DNA of 64,000 nt from Clostridium sp. JN-1. Lineage in GTDB: Bacteria; Bacillota; Clostridia; Clostridiales; Clostridiaceae. Positions 9,123 through 18,503 of the stretch are shown here, piece by piece. The notes below the pieces were generated by a model, which was given only the letters and a program-made list of their open reading frames with translations, was not told the origin of the DNA and searched no databases. Each line of letters opens with the position of its first letter. Positions within the stretch are counted from its first letter, which is position 1. The position numbers were made by a program, and so were the translations under genes. The stretch is from positions 1,798,001 to 1,862,000 of the forward strand of contig NZ_CP033465.1 of assembly GCF_003718715.1 (NCBI RefSeq). Reading direction: 5' to 3'.

Positions 9123-10121
9123 TTAGTTATTATCCAGTTTACTTAATTGCATCCTTATATTATCCACAATCTTATTTTCATGGCAGCTTACAGCATTTCC
9201 TATTGCATTTTTTAATGCCTTGCCATTTGAGCTTCCATGTGCTTTTATACAAATTCCACTTGATCCCAAAAAAACTGCCCCACCGTATTCAGTATAATCA
9301 AATTTTTTTTTCAAATTTTTAAACATAGGTTTTAAAAATAAAGCTCCTAATTTACTTCTAGTTGACTTTGTAATCTCATCTTTGATCATGGCAAACAAGT
9401 TCATGCCAACTCCTTCATACATCTTAAGTATCGTGTTTCCAACAAAGCCATCACAAACTAATACATTTATATCACCATTAGATACATCTCTTGGTTCAAC
9501 ATTGCCTATGAAATTAAAATTTGTACTTTTTAACATATTATATGCAGTTTTAGTAAGTTCATTACCTTTTTCTTCTTCTACACCTATATTAACAAGTCCT
9601 ATTGAAGGATTTTTTGCATTTAAAATATTTTCAAAATATAACTTTCCCATTAGGGCAAACTGAAGTAAGTATTGAGGTTTACAATCAACATTTGCACCCC
9701 CATCTATTATCATAAAGGCTCCATTTTTGCCTGGTAATATTGGTGCTAATGCAATCCTGTCTATACCTTTTATTCTTCCAATTATAAGCGCAGCTCCTGC
9801 CATGAGTGCTCCTGTACTGCCTGCTGAAACAACAGCATCAGCTTTTTTATCTTTAACAAGTTTAATTGCTTTAACTAGACTAGAATCTTTCTTTTTTCTA
9901 ATGGCCATAACAGGTGTCTCATTTGTGTCTATAACTTCTCTGGCATCTAAAATTTGAATTTTGCTATTATCATAATTATACTTAGCAAGTTCATTTTTTA
10001 TTACTTCTTCCCTGCCTGTGATTATTATATTTACATCAAATTCACTTAAAGCCATAACACAGCCTTGAACAACACTTTGCGGTGCAAAATCCCCGCCCAT
10101 TCCATCCACGGCAACTATCAT
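9123..10121 (-). CDS. plsX: Phosphate acyltransferase PlsX
   Basis: Makes acyl-phosphate from acyl-ACP for the PlsY step of phosphatidic acid synthesis. ATG at 10121 ([11 protein letters not shown]) is chosen because AGGAGG sits eight bases upstream; the frame opening at 10142 has no such site. The 332 residues show the family landmarks [14 protein letters not shown] at the N terminus and [12 protein letters not shown] near residue 97. It lies upstream of acpP and downstream of the rpmF terminator. Confidence 0.97.
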   Translation of the reverse strand: MIVAVDGMGGDFAPQSVVQGCVMALSEFDVNIIITGREEVIKNELAKYNYDNSKIQILDAREVIDTNETPVMAIRKKKDSSLVKAIKLVKDKKADAVVSAGSTGALMAGAALIIGRIKGIDRIALAPILPGKNGAFMIIDGGANVDCKPQYLLQFALMGKLYFENILNAKNPSIGLVNIGVEEEKGNELTKTAYNMLKSTNFNFIGNVEPRDVSNGDINVLVCDGFVGNTILKMYEGVGMNLFAMIKDEITKSTRSKLGALFLKPMFKNLKKKFDYTEYGGAVFLGSSGICIKAHGSSNGKALKNAIGNAVSCHENKIVDNIRMQLSKLDNN

Positions 10122-10146
10122 ATACTTACCTCCTGTAATCATAAAA

Positions 10147-10169
10147 AAAGAAAGTCATAAGACTTTCTT
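10147..10169 (-). terminator. Rho-independent terminator of rpmF
   Basis: AAGAAAGTC/GACTTTCTT stem with a four-base loop immediately after the rpmF stop codon, followed by seven Ts on the minus strand. It separates yceD-rpmF from plsX, though some read-through may feed plsX. Confidence 0.85.
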
Positions 10170-10170
10170 C

Positions 10171-10353
10171 CTATTTTTCAGTTGAAACAACTTCCTTGCC
10201 ATTATAATATCCACAACTTTTACATACTCTATGTGCAAGCTTCATCTCATGACATTGAGGACATTCAACTATTCCTGGTAAACTCAATTTAAAAGTCTGA
10301 GCTCTTCTTGAACCTCTTTTTCCTTTTGACAACTTTCTTGCTGGATTTCCCAC
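10171..10353 (-). CDS. rpmF: 50S ribosomal protein L32
   Basis: Large-subunit ribosomal protein. The start is the GTG at 10353, nine bases after AAGGAGG, giving the usual [13 protein letters not shown] terminus and 60 residues. The GTG at 10362 overlaps the ribosome site itself and is too close. Two CxxC pairs (CPQC and CKSC, around residues 31-50) form a zinc ribbon, so this is the zinc-binding form. It lies 13 bp downstream of yceD, the common pairing in bacteria. Confidence 0.96.
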   Translation of the reverse strand: MGNPARKLSKGKRGSRRAQTFKLSLPGIVECPQCHEMKLAHRVCKSCGYYNGKEVVSTEK

Positions 10354-10366
10354 AATAAACACCTCC

Positions 10367-10870
10367 TTAATCAGTCGAAAACATATCCTTTAGTTTTGCC
10401 AATCTAGGATCAATATCATCATTTTTACAATTACAAGTAGAATAATTTAAATTAGTTCCACAGTATTGACACAATCCCCTGCAATCTTCCTTACATAATC
10501 TTTTAATTGGCAACATCAATATTATATTATTTTCTAATACTTCTGTGATATCTATTGTATCACCATTAATAAAAATGATACCGTCATCTTTATTACTTTT
10601 TTCAACATTTGTAAATCTTTCTTTAACAGGAATATTTACAGTGTATTTAAACTTTTCTAGGCACCTTGAACAAGTGAGTTCCAAAACAGTATGTATCGCA
10701 CCATTTAATTCAATAATATCTCTTACCTTAGTAAGAGTCCCATCTAATTTTATTGGTTCTAGTAGCTTGATATTTTCGCTTCCATCATTAAGGCTTTTTT
10801 CCACTGCTTCAATATGGAGCTCTTTTTCAAACATTTCTTTTTCTAATAAATCTGACACACATAATTTCAT
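10367..10870 (-). CDS. yceD: YceD/DUF177 protein, 23S rRNA accumulation factor
   Basis: DUF177 proteins pair with rpmF in most bacteria and are implicated in 23S rRNA accumulation. The 167 residues have four cysteines near the C terminus ([15 protein letters not shown]) and an upstream CSRC pair, a probable metal site. ATG at 10870 follows AGAGGTGAG; the GTG at 10879 overlaps that site. The ribosome site is buried in a 16-bp hairpin (see 10871-10920), so translation is probably controlled. Confidence 0.9.
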   Translation of the reverse strand: MKLCVSDLLEKEMFEKELHIEAVEKSLNDGSENIKLLEPIKLDGTLTKVRDIIELNGAIHTVLELTCSRCLEKFKYTVNIPVKERFTNVEKSNKDDGIIFINGDTIDITEVLENNIILMLPIKRLCKEDCRGLCQYCGTNLNYSTCNCKNDDIDPRLAKLKDMFSTD

Positions 10871-10920
10871 AATGCTCACCTCTATACATTAGCCACATTT
10901 ATTATATAGAGATGAGCATT
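10871..10920 (-). promoter_or_regulatory. 16-bp mRNA hairpin sequestering the yceD ribosome site
   Basis: In the minus-strand transcript AATGCTCATCTCTATA pairs with TATAGAGGTGAGCATT over all 16 positions (one G-U), with an 18-base loop. The 3' arm contains the whole ribosome-binding site and ends directly at the yceD ATG. This is far longer than a chance fold and suggests translational control or an RNase III site. Confidence 0.7.
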
Positions 10921-10983
10921 AAAAGTCAAGATTTATTTATATATAAAGAATTTTAAACTCACAATTCATAAATAACTTTGATT

Positions 10984-12180
10984 TTATTTTTCTACAATAG
11001 CCTTTGTATCCCTTGCTATCATAAGCTCTTCATTTGTTGGTATAACAAGAATTTTAACCTTAGAATCTGGAGTACTTATTTCCATAGCTTTTCCTCTTGC
11101 TGATTCATTTTTAGCTTTATCTATTTTAACTCCTAAGTATTCCAATCCCTTACAAATTCTTTCTCTGCCTTCACTGGAATTTTCTCCAAAGCCAGCAGTA
11201 AAGACTATACAATCAGCCCCATTTAAAACAGCAGCATATTGTCCAATATAAGTTATTACTCTGTAGTAATAAACATCCAGTGCAAGTTTGGCCCTTTCAT
11301 TTCCTTCTTCAGAAGCCTTAGTTAAGTCTCTAAAATCGCTGCTTAATCCTGAAAGACCCAACACTCCTGATTGTTTGTTTATCAATTTGTCAACTTCTTC
11401 TGCTGACATATTTAATTTACTTATAAGGAAAGTTATAACGGCAGGATCTATATCACCACATCTAGTTCCCATAACAACTCCTGCAAGAGGTGTAAATCCC
11501 ATTGTAGTATCTACAGATTTACCATCTTTAACTGCACAAAGACTTGCACCATTTCCTAAATGGCATGTAATTACCTTTAAATCGTTTAAATCTTTTCCAA
11601 GCATCTTTGCTGCTTCGGCTGATACAAATCTGTGAGAGGTTCCATGAAAACCATATTTTCTTACACCATACTTTTTATATAATTCATACGGCAGTGCATA
11701 CATATATGCGTAATCTGGCATAGTTTGATGAAATGCAGTATCAAATACACCAACCATAGGTGTGTTTGGCATTAATTCCTTGCATGCATTTATACCTATT
11801 ATGTTAGGTGGATTGTGAAGAGGTGCTAACTGAACGCAATCTTCAATAGCTTTCATAACATTTTCATCTATCAAAACAGACTCTGCGTACTTTTCTCCTC
11901 CATGTACAATTCTGTGTCCTACTGCTGATATTTCAGACATATCACTAATTACTCCATGTTTCTTATCAACAAGTGCATCTAGAACCAACTTTATTGCTAC
12001 TTTATGGTCCTTCATTGGCTGTTCAGTTATATATTTTTCTCCATTGACTTTATGTGTTAATATTGAACCTTCAATTCCTATTCTTTCTACAAGTCCTTTT
12101 GCCAATACACTTTCATCTTTCATATTTATTAGTTGATACTTTAAAGATGAACTCCCGCAGTTTATTACTAATATATTCAT
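10984..12180 (-). CDS. ackA: Acetate kinase
   Basis: Converts acetyl phosphate and ADP to acetate and ATP, the main substrate-level phosphorylation step of acetate-forming clostridia. The 398 residues are of standard length, with [12 protein letters not shown] at the N terminus, the GHRIVHGG motif near 87, and [11 protein letters not shown] near 206. It follows pta by 62 bp, so pta-ackA form one transcript. The pair is inserted between yceD-rpmF and tmcAL, which are neighbours in Bacillus. Confidence 0.98.
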   Translation of the reverse strand: MNILVINCGSSSLKYQLINMKDESVLAKGLVERIGIEGSILTHKVNGEKYITEQPMKDHKVAIKLVLDALVDKKHGVISDMSEISAVGHRIVHGGEKYAESVLIDENVMKAIEDCVQLAPLHNPPNIIGINACKELMPNTPMVGVFDTAFHQTMPDYAYMYALPYELYKKYGVRKYGFHGTSHRFVSAEAAKMLGKDLNDLKVITCHLGNGASLCAVKDGKSVDTTMGFTPLAGVVMGTRCGDIDPAVITFLISKLNMSAEEVDKLINKQSGVLGLSGLSSDFRDLTKASEEGNERAKLALDVYYYRVITYIGQYAAVLNGADCIVFTAGFGENSSEGRERICKGLEYLGVKIDKAKNESARGKAMEISTPDSKVKILVIPTNEELMIARDTKAIVEK

Positions 12181-12242
12181 TTCTACCTTCCTTTCAAATG
12201 AGATTTATAATTTTAATCAAAGTTATTAAAATACTAGTTTAA

Positions 12243-13238
12243 TTAGTTTTGTGCTTGAACTGCAGTAATAGCAACTACATTTACTATATCATCTGCACTG
12301 CATCCTCTTGACAAGTCATTTATTGGTTTAGCAAATCCTTGACATATAGGTCCTATAGCTTCAGCTTTAGCAAATCTTTGAACTAATTTATATCCAATAT
12401 TTCCAGCTTGAAGATCTGGGAATACTAATACATTTGCTTTTCCAGCTACACTGCTGTCAGGAGCTTTTAACTCTGCAACTTCTTTAACTATAGCAGCATC
12501 AAGTTGTAATTCTCCATCTACTGGTAAATCCGGATTCATCTCTTTAGCAAGTTCAGTTGCCTTAGTAACTTTATCAACTAAATCATGGCTGGCACTTCCC
12601 CTTGTTGAGAAAGATAACATAGCAACTTTAGGATCCATTCCACAAAGATTTTTTGCTGTTTCAGCAGTACTTATAGCTATTGCTGCTAATTCTTCAGAAT
12701 TTGGCTGTGGATTTACAGCACAATCTGCAAATAATAACATGCCATCTTTTCCATAAGTGCAATTTGGAACTTCCATAATAAACATACTTGAAACTACTGA
12801 CGTTCCAGGTGCAGTTTTTACTATTTGAAGTCCTGGTCTTAATAAATCACCTGTAGTATGTATAGCACCAGAAACCATTCCATCTACATATCCAAGCTTA
12901 ACCATCATTGTTGCAAAATAAAGTGGATCTCTGACTATTTTATTAGCCTTTTCCAAAGTCATTCCCTTTTTCTTTCTAAGTTCATAAAATGCTTCTGCAT
13001 ATTCTGAAGTTTTTTCTGAAGTTTCAGGATTAGCTGTTTCTGCTCCATCGACTTTGACTCCAAGCTTCTTAGCTTTTTCTGCTATTACCTTTTCATCACC
13101 TACTAAGACTATATTAGCCAATCCATTTTCAATTATTTTAGCACAAGCTTTAATATTTCTCTCTTCTTCTCCCTCTGCTAAAACAATTTTCTTTTTGTTT
13201 GATTTTGCTTTTTTCCAGATTTCGTTCATTAATTTCAT
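12243..13238 (-). CDS. pta: Phosphate acetyltransferase
   Basis: Transfers the acetyl group from acetyl-CoA to phosphate, feeding acetate kinase. The 331 residues correspond to the short, catalytic-domain-only form (no DRTGG or regulatory N-terminal domains), as in other clostridia. Conserved stretches include VSGAIHTTGDLLRPGLQIV (about residue 135) and the C-terminal KPINDLSRG. GGGGGAAACGAAC precedes the ATG, and a sigma-A promoter lies at 13277-13306. Confidence 0.98.
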   Translation of the reverse strand: MKLMNEIWKKAKSNKKKIVLAEGEEERNIKACAKIIENGLANIVLVGDEKVIAEKAKKLGVKVDGAETANPETSEKTSEYAEAFYELRKKKGMTLEKANKIVRDPLYFATMMVKLGYVDGMVSGAIHTTGDLLRPGLQIVKTAPGTSVVSSMFIMEVPNCTYGKDGMLLFADCAVNPQPNSEELAAIAISTAETAKNLCGMDPKVAMLSFSTRGSASHDLVDKVTKATELAKEMNPDLPVDGELQLDAAIVKEVAELKAPDSSVAGKANVLVFPDLQAGNIGYKLVQRFAKAEAIGPICQGFAKPINDLSRGCSADDIVNVVAITAVQAQN

Positions 13239-13276
13239 GTTCGTTTCCCCCTACTAATAAATTTACATACACTTAT

Positions 13277-13306
13277 ACTATAATCCTTTTACTGTACATT
13301 TTTCAA
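13277..13306 (-). promoter_or_regulatory. pta-ackA promoter
   Basis: Minus-strand TTGAAA, 18 bases, TATAGT, about 40 bases upstream of the pta start codon. Resembles a vegetative sigma-A promoter. Confidence 0.6.
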
Positions 13307-13457
13307 TAAAAAAAATAAATTCTTATTAATTAAAGAATTGAGTTAATAAACTCAATATAGTGTACTTTGCGAATAACCTTATATCCAGTATTTATATTAG
13401 TATCCAAAACAAGTAATAATTAAACCTAGTCAAATAAAATTTGTATTTTAAAATACA

Positions 13458-13486
13458 TTGACATTTAAAAATCATCAGATTAAAAT
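13458..13486 (+). promoter_or_regulatory. tmcAL promoter
   Basis: TTGACA, 17 bases, TAAAAT. A perfect 14-base palindrome GTATTTTAAAATAC (13443-13456) lies directly upstream of the -35 box, and an 8-bp inverted repeat ATTGAGTT/AACTCAAT sits at 13337-13356. The promoter fixes the tmcAL start downstream of about 13493. Confidence 0.65.
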
Positions 13487-13511
13487 TAATCAATATATGG
13501 GAGTGTTGTTT

Positions 13512-14747
13512 ATGAATGTTACTGGAATTGTAGTAGAATACAATCCTTTTCACAAAGGTCATCTTTATCACATAAAAAAAGCACGGGAAGTAACCAAATC
13601 AGAAGGCATAATAGCTGTTATGAGCGGTAACTTTGTTCAAAGAGGTCAGCCTGCAATAATAGACAAATGGAATAGAACAAAAATGGCATTAGAAAATGGT
13701 GCAGACCTTGTACTTGAGCTTCCTGTTGTCTATAGTTTGTCTTCCGCTGAATTTTTTGCCCACGGCGCCATAAGTCTTTTTAATAACTTGGGTATAACAA
13801 ATAATATATGTTTTGGAAGCGAACTTGGTCAAATTGAACCTTTACTCTTTATAGCTCAAATTTTAAATTCTGAACCAGATACCTTTAAAGCTTTATTAAA
13901 GGAGCAGCTATCAAAGGGAATTTCTTATCCAGCTGCAAGAAATAAAGCTCTTTTAGATTTTTTAACTCACTTGGATATTAAAGGCGTTAATCTTGACATC
14001 ATAAACTTGGACAATATATTAAAATCACCTAATAATATACTTGGAATAGAATACTGCAAGAGTATACTGAACTTAAAGAGTAGTATTAAGCCATTTTCAA
14101 TTGAAAGAATTGGTGAAAAATACAATGATACTTCATTAAATCATGATATTTCAAGTTCAACAGCTATAAGAAAATATATTGAAGGCAATTCTTCAATAAC
14201 TGGTCTTAAAGAATTTTTGCCGGGCAGTGTGTACTGCTTATTAGAAAAACTTCAAAAAGGTCAATACGAGTTTGCATTTAATAATTCAATGCTAAAATAT
14301 ATAAAATACAAATACTTCTCAAATAAAACTAATTTAATAAAAAATATTCCTGATGTATCTGAAGGAATTGAAAACAGGATATTTAAATTTTTAAATGGTT
14401 CTAATAGTATGAAAGAGTTAATAGACAAGGCAAAAACAAAAAGATATACATATACTCGTATAAGCAGGATACTGTGTCAATTTTTCATTGGTTTTGAAAA
14501 TTGGAATACAGGGGCAATGAGAAAAGCTGAATGTCCATATGCTAGAGTTTTAGGCTTTAATTCAGTTGGACTAAAGATACTCAAGGAAGCAAAATCAAAA
14601 TGTTCTATACCCATATATACAAAATTACCTAGGAATATTAAGAATTCACTAGCTCTAGATGTACAAAGTACTAAAATGTACAGCTTATTAAATAAAAACA
14701 TAAATCCCATGTCAGATTATCTTATAAGTCCAATAAAGTATATTTAA
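13512..14747 (+). CDS. tmcAL: tRNA(Met) cytidine acetate ligase
   Basis: YlbM/TmcAL family: forms N4-acetylcytidine at the wobble base of elongator tRNA-Met from acetate and ATP. ATG at 13512 gives the family N terminus MNVTGIVVEYNPFHKGH, whose HKGH is the nucleotidyltransferase motif; the earlier ATG at 13458 is the first base of the -35 box, so it is excluded. The 411 residues match the family. It is divergent from pta-ackA, which would supply or consume its acetate substrate. Confidence 0.93.
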   Translation: MNVTGIVVEYNPFHKGHLYHIKKAREVTKSEGIIAVMSGNFVQRGQPAIIDKWNRTKMALENGADLVLELPVVYSLSSAEFFAHGAISLFNNLGITNNICFGSELGQIEPLLFIAQILNSEPDTFKALLKEQLSKGISYPAARNKALLDFLTHLDIKGVNLDIINLDNILKSPNNILGIEYCKSILNLKSSIKPFSIERIGEKYNDTSLNHDISSSTAIRKYIEGNSSITGLKEFLPGSVYCLLEKLQKGQYEFAFNNSMLKYIKYKYFSNKTNLIKNIPDVSEGIENRIFKFLNGSNSMKELIDKAKTKRYTYTRISRILCQFFIGFENWNTGAMRKAECPYARVLGFNSVGLKILKEAKSKCSIPIYTKLPRNIKNSLALDVQSTKMYSLLNKNINPMSDYLISPIKYI

Positions 14748-14879
14748 CAACTTATAAGTACACATTTTTGATATTATTTATCATTTAAGATAAGAGGAAT
14801 ATATTCATAGATTTATCTATATATCTATACCAAATGGACTTGCGATAAGTTTTATCAATTTCAAAAATGGAGGTACTTA

Positions 14880-16058
14880 ATGTTAAATACAATATTGTAT
14901 TTATTGATACTCATAATAATTATACTTTTAGCTTTTTTGCTTAAAGATAAAAATACACTTATAACAATAATCTTCTCTTTACTTATAATTCAAATAATAA
15001 TGGCTCCAAAAATATGCATAGAAGGCGTCATATCAGGAGCAACTTTATTTTTTTACAAGGTATTTCCATCATTATTTTCTTTTTTAATTGTATGCAATGT
15101 AATAATAGCATATGATGGAGTATACATATATTCTAAAGTTATAGGAAATATGATTTGCAAACCTTTAAGGCTTCCAGTAAGCTGTAGTTTTGTGGTTATA
15201 ATAAGCGTATTATGTGGGTATCCCTTAGGGACAAAATATGCTTGTGATCTATATGAAAATAAAACAATAAACTTACAGACTTGTGAAAGACTTATCAATA
15301 TAGCCTCTAATGGCAGTCCGCTATTTATACTGGGTTCCGTTGGAGTATCAATGCTAAAAGACGATTTTATAGGATACATATTACTTTTATCAAATATACT
15401 TTCATGCATAATTATGTCATTTTTAATTTTTCCAAAGCAAAAGCTTCCAAAAAATACTTACATTCAAAGCCGTCATACTATGTCACAAAATAATATTGGA
15501 GATGTGCTTAAATCAAGCATAGAAAATTCCATAAAAACTTGTTTATCGATAGGTGGATTTGTAACTCTTTTTTCTGTCATAAACAACATAATTAAAAACA
15601 ACAGCTTATTTTCGATTATATTAAACAATATTTCATATATAACAAAAATTCCGCTGGATGTACTTCAAGGTTCTATACTTGGAATAATAGAAATGACTAA
15701 TGGCTGTAATTTAATCTCGGGAACTAGTTTACCAATTTTACCTAAAATAGCAATTATAAGTTTTCTCTTTACTTTTAGTGGTTTATCAATAATTTCACAA
15801 GTATATTCTTTTACTTATAAATTTGATATATCAATGAAAACTTATACTTTAAGAAAGTTATTACAAGGACTTATATGTTCTATATTGAGCATATTTTTGT
15901 ATAAAACATTTTACTGTAACTTATTTGTTATAAGTAGTTTTAACAGCTTACATAATTACAACCATTACAATACCCAAAATTTCATTTTTCTAGTATATAT
16001 ACTATTTTTAATTCCATGGATACTAACTAAACTAAAGTCCCTATTTCATATTCCTTAA
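14880..16058 (+). CDS. ylbJ: Sporulation integral membrane protein YlbJ
   Basis: Polytopic membrane protein required for spore cortex formation and heat resistance. The 392 residues contain about eight to ten hydrophobic segments, beginning at residue 2, with the conserved SCSFVVIISVLCGYPLGTKY near 100 and NGSPLFILGSVG near 145. GGAGGTACTTA precedes the ATG. Its last 18 bases overlap the 3' end of the convergent coiled-coil gene. tmcAL, ylbJ, coaD and rsmD are also clustered in Bacillus. Confidence 0.92.
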   Translation: MLNTILYLLILIIIILLAFLLKDKNTLITIIFSLLIIQIIMAPKICIEGVISGATLFFYKVFPSLFSFLIVCNVIIAYDGVYIYSKVIGNMICKPLRLPVSCSFVVIISVLCGYPLGTKYACDLYENKTINLQTCERLINIASNGSPLFILGSVGVSMLKDDFIGYILLLSNILSCIIMSFLIFPKQKLPKNTYIQSRHTMSQNNIGDVLKSSIENSIKTCLSIGGFVTLFSVINNIIKNNSLFSIILNNISYITKIPLDVLQGSILGIIEMTNGCNLISGTSLPILPKIAIISFLFTFSGLSIISQVYSFTYKFDISMKTYTLRKLLQGLICSILSIFLYKTFYCNLFVISSFNSLHNYNHYNTQNFIFLVYILFLIPWILTKLKSLFHIP

Positions 16059-16565
16059 TTCTTTTACATTTTGTCTTATAACATCTGTCTTCAATTTTAC
16101 ACTTGAATCGAGTTCAACTAAAAAACTTTGCAGTTCACTTTTCAAGTTCAAAAGTAACTGCTTCTTTTTTTCATTTATTTCATTATCAAGTTCGTTTAAT
16201 ATTCCATCTGCATAGTCCCTTGCACCTAGTGTAATGGACTTTGCACTCTTTTGAGCAGATTTTATTATCTCTTCCGCCCTTGCATTTGCTTCCATCGTTA
16301 TATCATGATTTTCAACTTGCTTTCTTAAAAATATCAAATTTTCCTTTTTCAAGTTTTCTGCTTCCTGAATGGAGTCACTTAATATTCTTTCCTTTTCCTC
16401 AACTATCCACTGTGCCTTTTTTAGTTCATCCGGAAGATAATTTATAATTTTTTCAACTATTTCTAAAGTTTCATTTTTATCTAATATCACTTTACCTGTC
16501 ATAGGAACTTTAGAAGATGTTTCTAAAACTTCATGAAGATATTCTAACAATTTTATAACATCCAT
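16041..16565 (-). CDS. Coiled-coil protein, DivIVA/ATPase-like
   Basis: No catalytic motif is visible. The 174 residues are mostly charged heptad-rich helix from about residue 50 on (for example NEINEKKKQLLLNLKSEL near 130), like the clostridial proteins often annotated as ATPase or DivIVA-like that sit beside coaD. Possibly a structural or division-associated factor. It is 11 bp downstream of coaD, so rsmD-coaD and this gene form an operon, and it converges on ylbJ with overlapping 3' ends. Confidence 0.75.
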   Translation of the reverse strand: MDVIKLLEYLHEVLETSSKVPMTGKVILDKNETLEIVEKIINYLPDELKKAQWIVEEKERILSDSIQEAENLKKENLIFLRKQVENHDITMEANARAEEIIKSAQKSAKSITLGARDYADGILNELDNEINEKKKQLLLNLKSELQSFLVELDSSVKLKTDVIRQNVKELRNMK

Positions 16566-16576
16566 ATTCTTTCCCC

Positions 16577-17059
16577 CTAAAGTTCTTTTACTCTTTTTAA
16601 TACATAAGGTATAATTTCCTCTGGAACTAAATCTTTAATGCATCCTCCAAACATAGCAACTTGCTTTACAGAAGAAGAACTCAAAAAAGAATTTGCTGCA
16701 CTTGTCATCATAAATACAGTTTCTATTTCAGGGTCTAATTTTTGATTCATAAGTGACATTTGAAATTCATATTCAAAATCCGAGACTGCTCTTAAACCCT
16801 TTATAATTATTTTCGAATTTTTTTCCTTCATAAAATTGATTAAAAGTCCATTAAAGCTTTCTACTTCAACGTTTGGTATATTTCTAACAACCTTTTTTAT
16901 TAATTCAACCCTTCCCTCAATAGTAAAAAGTCCTTTTTTATCGGGATTTACAAGGACTGCTACAATAACCTTGTCAAAAACTTTACAGGATCTTTTTATT
17001 ATATCTAAATGGCCATTAGTTATCGGGTCAAAACTTCCGGGATAGACAGCAACTCTCAT
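16577..17059 (-). CDS. coaD: Phosphopantetheine adenylyltransferase
   Basis: Penultimate step of coenzyme A synthesis: pantetheine phosphate plus ATP to dephospho-CoA. The 160 residues match the family. The nucleotidyltransferase motif is [13 protein letters not shown] near residue 7, and the ISSTxxR-like region appears as [11 protein letters not shown] near residue 126. It starts two bases after the rsmD stop, so the two are translationally coupled. Confidence 0.97.
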   Translation of the reverse strand: MRVAVYPGSFDPITNGHLDIIKRSCKVFDKVIVAVLVNPDKKGLFTIEGRVELIKKVVRNIPNVEVESFNGLLINFMKEKNSKIIIKGLRAVSDFEYEFQMSLMNQKLDPEIETVFMMTSAANSFLSSSSVKQVAMFGGCIKDLVPEEIIPYVLKRVKEL

Positions 17060-17061
17060 AA

Positions 17062-17625
17062 TTAATTATCCTCCTTATAATTATAAAAACATACTGTTGT
17101 ATTTCCATATTTCCTATGATCGCTTAAAACTATGTTAGAATTTCCACCATATAGTTTTTCAGCAGTATCTATCTTTGTAACTATAATTCCAGTTTTACTT
17201 AACAATTTCTTCTCGTCAATTGACTCTATTGCTGGTGGTATCATATCTTTCATATAAGGCGGGTCTATAAAAATTAAATCAAATGTAATTTTTTTACTCT
17301 TAAATTCTTCAAGTGCTCTATATGAATTCATATTAATACATTTGCACCTATCTTCAAACTTTAGGTTTTTTACATTTTGAACAAGAAAAGAGTAAGTTTG
17401 AGGGTTTTGATCTACAAGGTAACATGACTTACAGCCTCTACTAGCAGCCTCAAGTCCCAAACTTCCTGTTCCAGAAAACATATCTAGAACTGTAGAACCA
17501 TATACTTTCATTTGAATTATGTTAAATATGGCTTCCTTTATTCTATCTAAAGTAGGTCTCGTAACATTTGCTCCAATTGGTGACATGATTTTTCTACCTT
17601 TTGCAAGACCTGCAATAATTCTCAT
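17062..17625 (-). CDS. rsmD: 16S rRNA (guanine-N2)-methyltransferase RsmD
   Basis: SAM-dependent methylation of G966 (E. coli numbering) in 16S rRNA. The 187 residues include the SAM-binding [13 protein letters not shown] near residue 49 and catalytic FIDPPYMKD near 124. The N terminus [16 protein letters not shown] is typical. GGAGGGAAAAAT precedes the ATG. It is the last conserved gene before the mobile-DNA region on its upstream side. Confidence 0.95.
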   Translation of the reverse strand: MRIIAGLAKGRKIMSPIGANVTRPTLDRIKEAIFNIIQMKVYGSTVLDMFSGTGSLGLEAASRGCKSCYLVDQNPQTYSFLVQNVKNLKFEDRCKCINMNSYRALEEFKSKKITFDLIFIDPPYMKDMIPPAIESIDEKKLLSKTGIIVTKIDTAEKLYGGNSNIVLSDHRKYGNTTVCFYNYKEDN

Positions 17626-17737
17626 ATTTTTCCCTCCCTGTTAAATAACAACTTATTAAAAATGAAAACACTTTTGATAATTTCTATAACATTTTAACAT
17701 ATATGCTTTCATTATACAAAATTATTTTATAATAAAG

Positions 17738-18484
17738 TTGATAGGGGCTGTCGCACTAAAAAATTAGTGCAACAGTTTTTTGCACACAAAAATAAATCCC
17801 CCACTCGAAAAAGTAGAAGATTTATAGTAAAATTAATATATGCCTAAATATATTAATTTACACAAAAATTATACTTCAAATCGTGGAAGTTATCAATTAA
17901 AACTTCCTCTAAATATTGAGTACATGATTCCAAATAATGATTCGGTGCGTTTGCTAAGTCAGTTTGTAGAGGAGATGGATTTAACTTCAAAACACCATTA
18001 GAAGAAAGAGTTAAAAATCTTGAGACTTCAAAGCTATTCAATATGCTTCGCAAAGAGAATCTTGAAAGAATTGTAAGCGAAGCAGGCTGCGAGTTGAAAA
18101 TGAATCGAAGCATTCAAGCCGAAGGCTCTTTTGCAGAGATAAAACAGGATATGGGATTTCGTAGATATCTAAGTAAAGGTAAGAAGAATGTTTTGGCGGA
18201 AAGTGTTCTGTTAGCAATAGCACATAATATAAATAAGCTGCATAATAAAATTCAGTCAGATAGAACTAGAACACATCTTTTTCCACTTAAAAAAGTGCAT
18301 AATTTTAAAATTTCAAAAACTCTACAAATCAAAAAAAGCCTTAATATCAAAGGTTTATTAAAGTGTGCAATTTTTTAATTATCGAGCTTATTTGGGGTTA
18401 AAATATCCTTAAATTTTCTATGAGACACACAAAAACGCTGCCGCGTTAGCATATTTTTTATGCTAATGCGACAGCCCCTATCAA
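17738..18484. mobile_element. Internally deleted IS1182-type element with intact ends
   Basis: A 747-bp unit bounded by perfect 18-bp inverted repeats, TTGATAGGGGCTGTCGCA on the left and its complement on the right. Each end has a subterminal hairpin: GCACTAA/TTAGTGC (17753-17770) and TTAGCATA/TATGCTAA (18446-18466). Inside are only the first 53 and about the last 127 codons of a transposase, joined out of frame. Intact ends with no working enzyme make it a potential non-autonomous element. No target duplication could be assigned. Confidence 0.75.
17840..18378 (+). pseudogene. IS1182-family transposase, N- and C-terminal pieces only
   Basis: The N-terminal piece (17840-18001, ending at a TAG) has the family feature PNNDSVRLLSQFVEEMDL. 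The C-terminal piece continues from about 17995 in a frame shifted by two bases and includes the end of the DDE domain (GSFAEIKQDMGFRRYLSKGK and NVLAESVLLAIAHNINKL). Roughly 300 central codons, with the catalytic aspartates, are missing, so it is non-functional. Confidence 0.8.
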
Positions 18485-18503
18485 TTAATTATAAATGCAT
18501 GTA

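Noticed and set aside
10353-10362. Earlier GTG start for rpmF
   Set aside because: It overlaps the AGGAGG site; the GTG at 10353 restores normal spacing and the family N terminus.
18038-18223. Minus-strand open frames across the IS1182 relic
   Set aside because: The plus strand carries the recognisable transposase pieces; the opposite frames have no family features.
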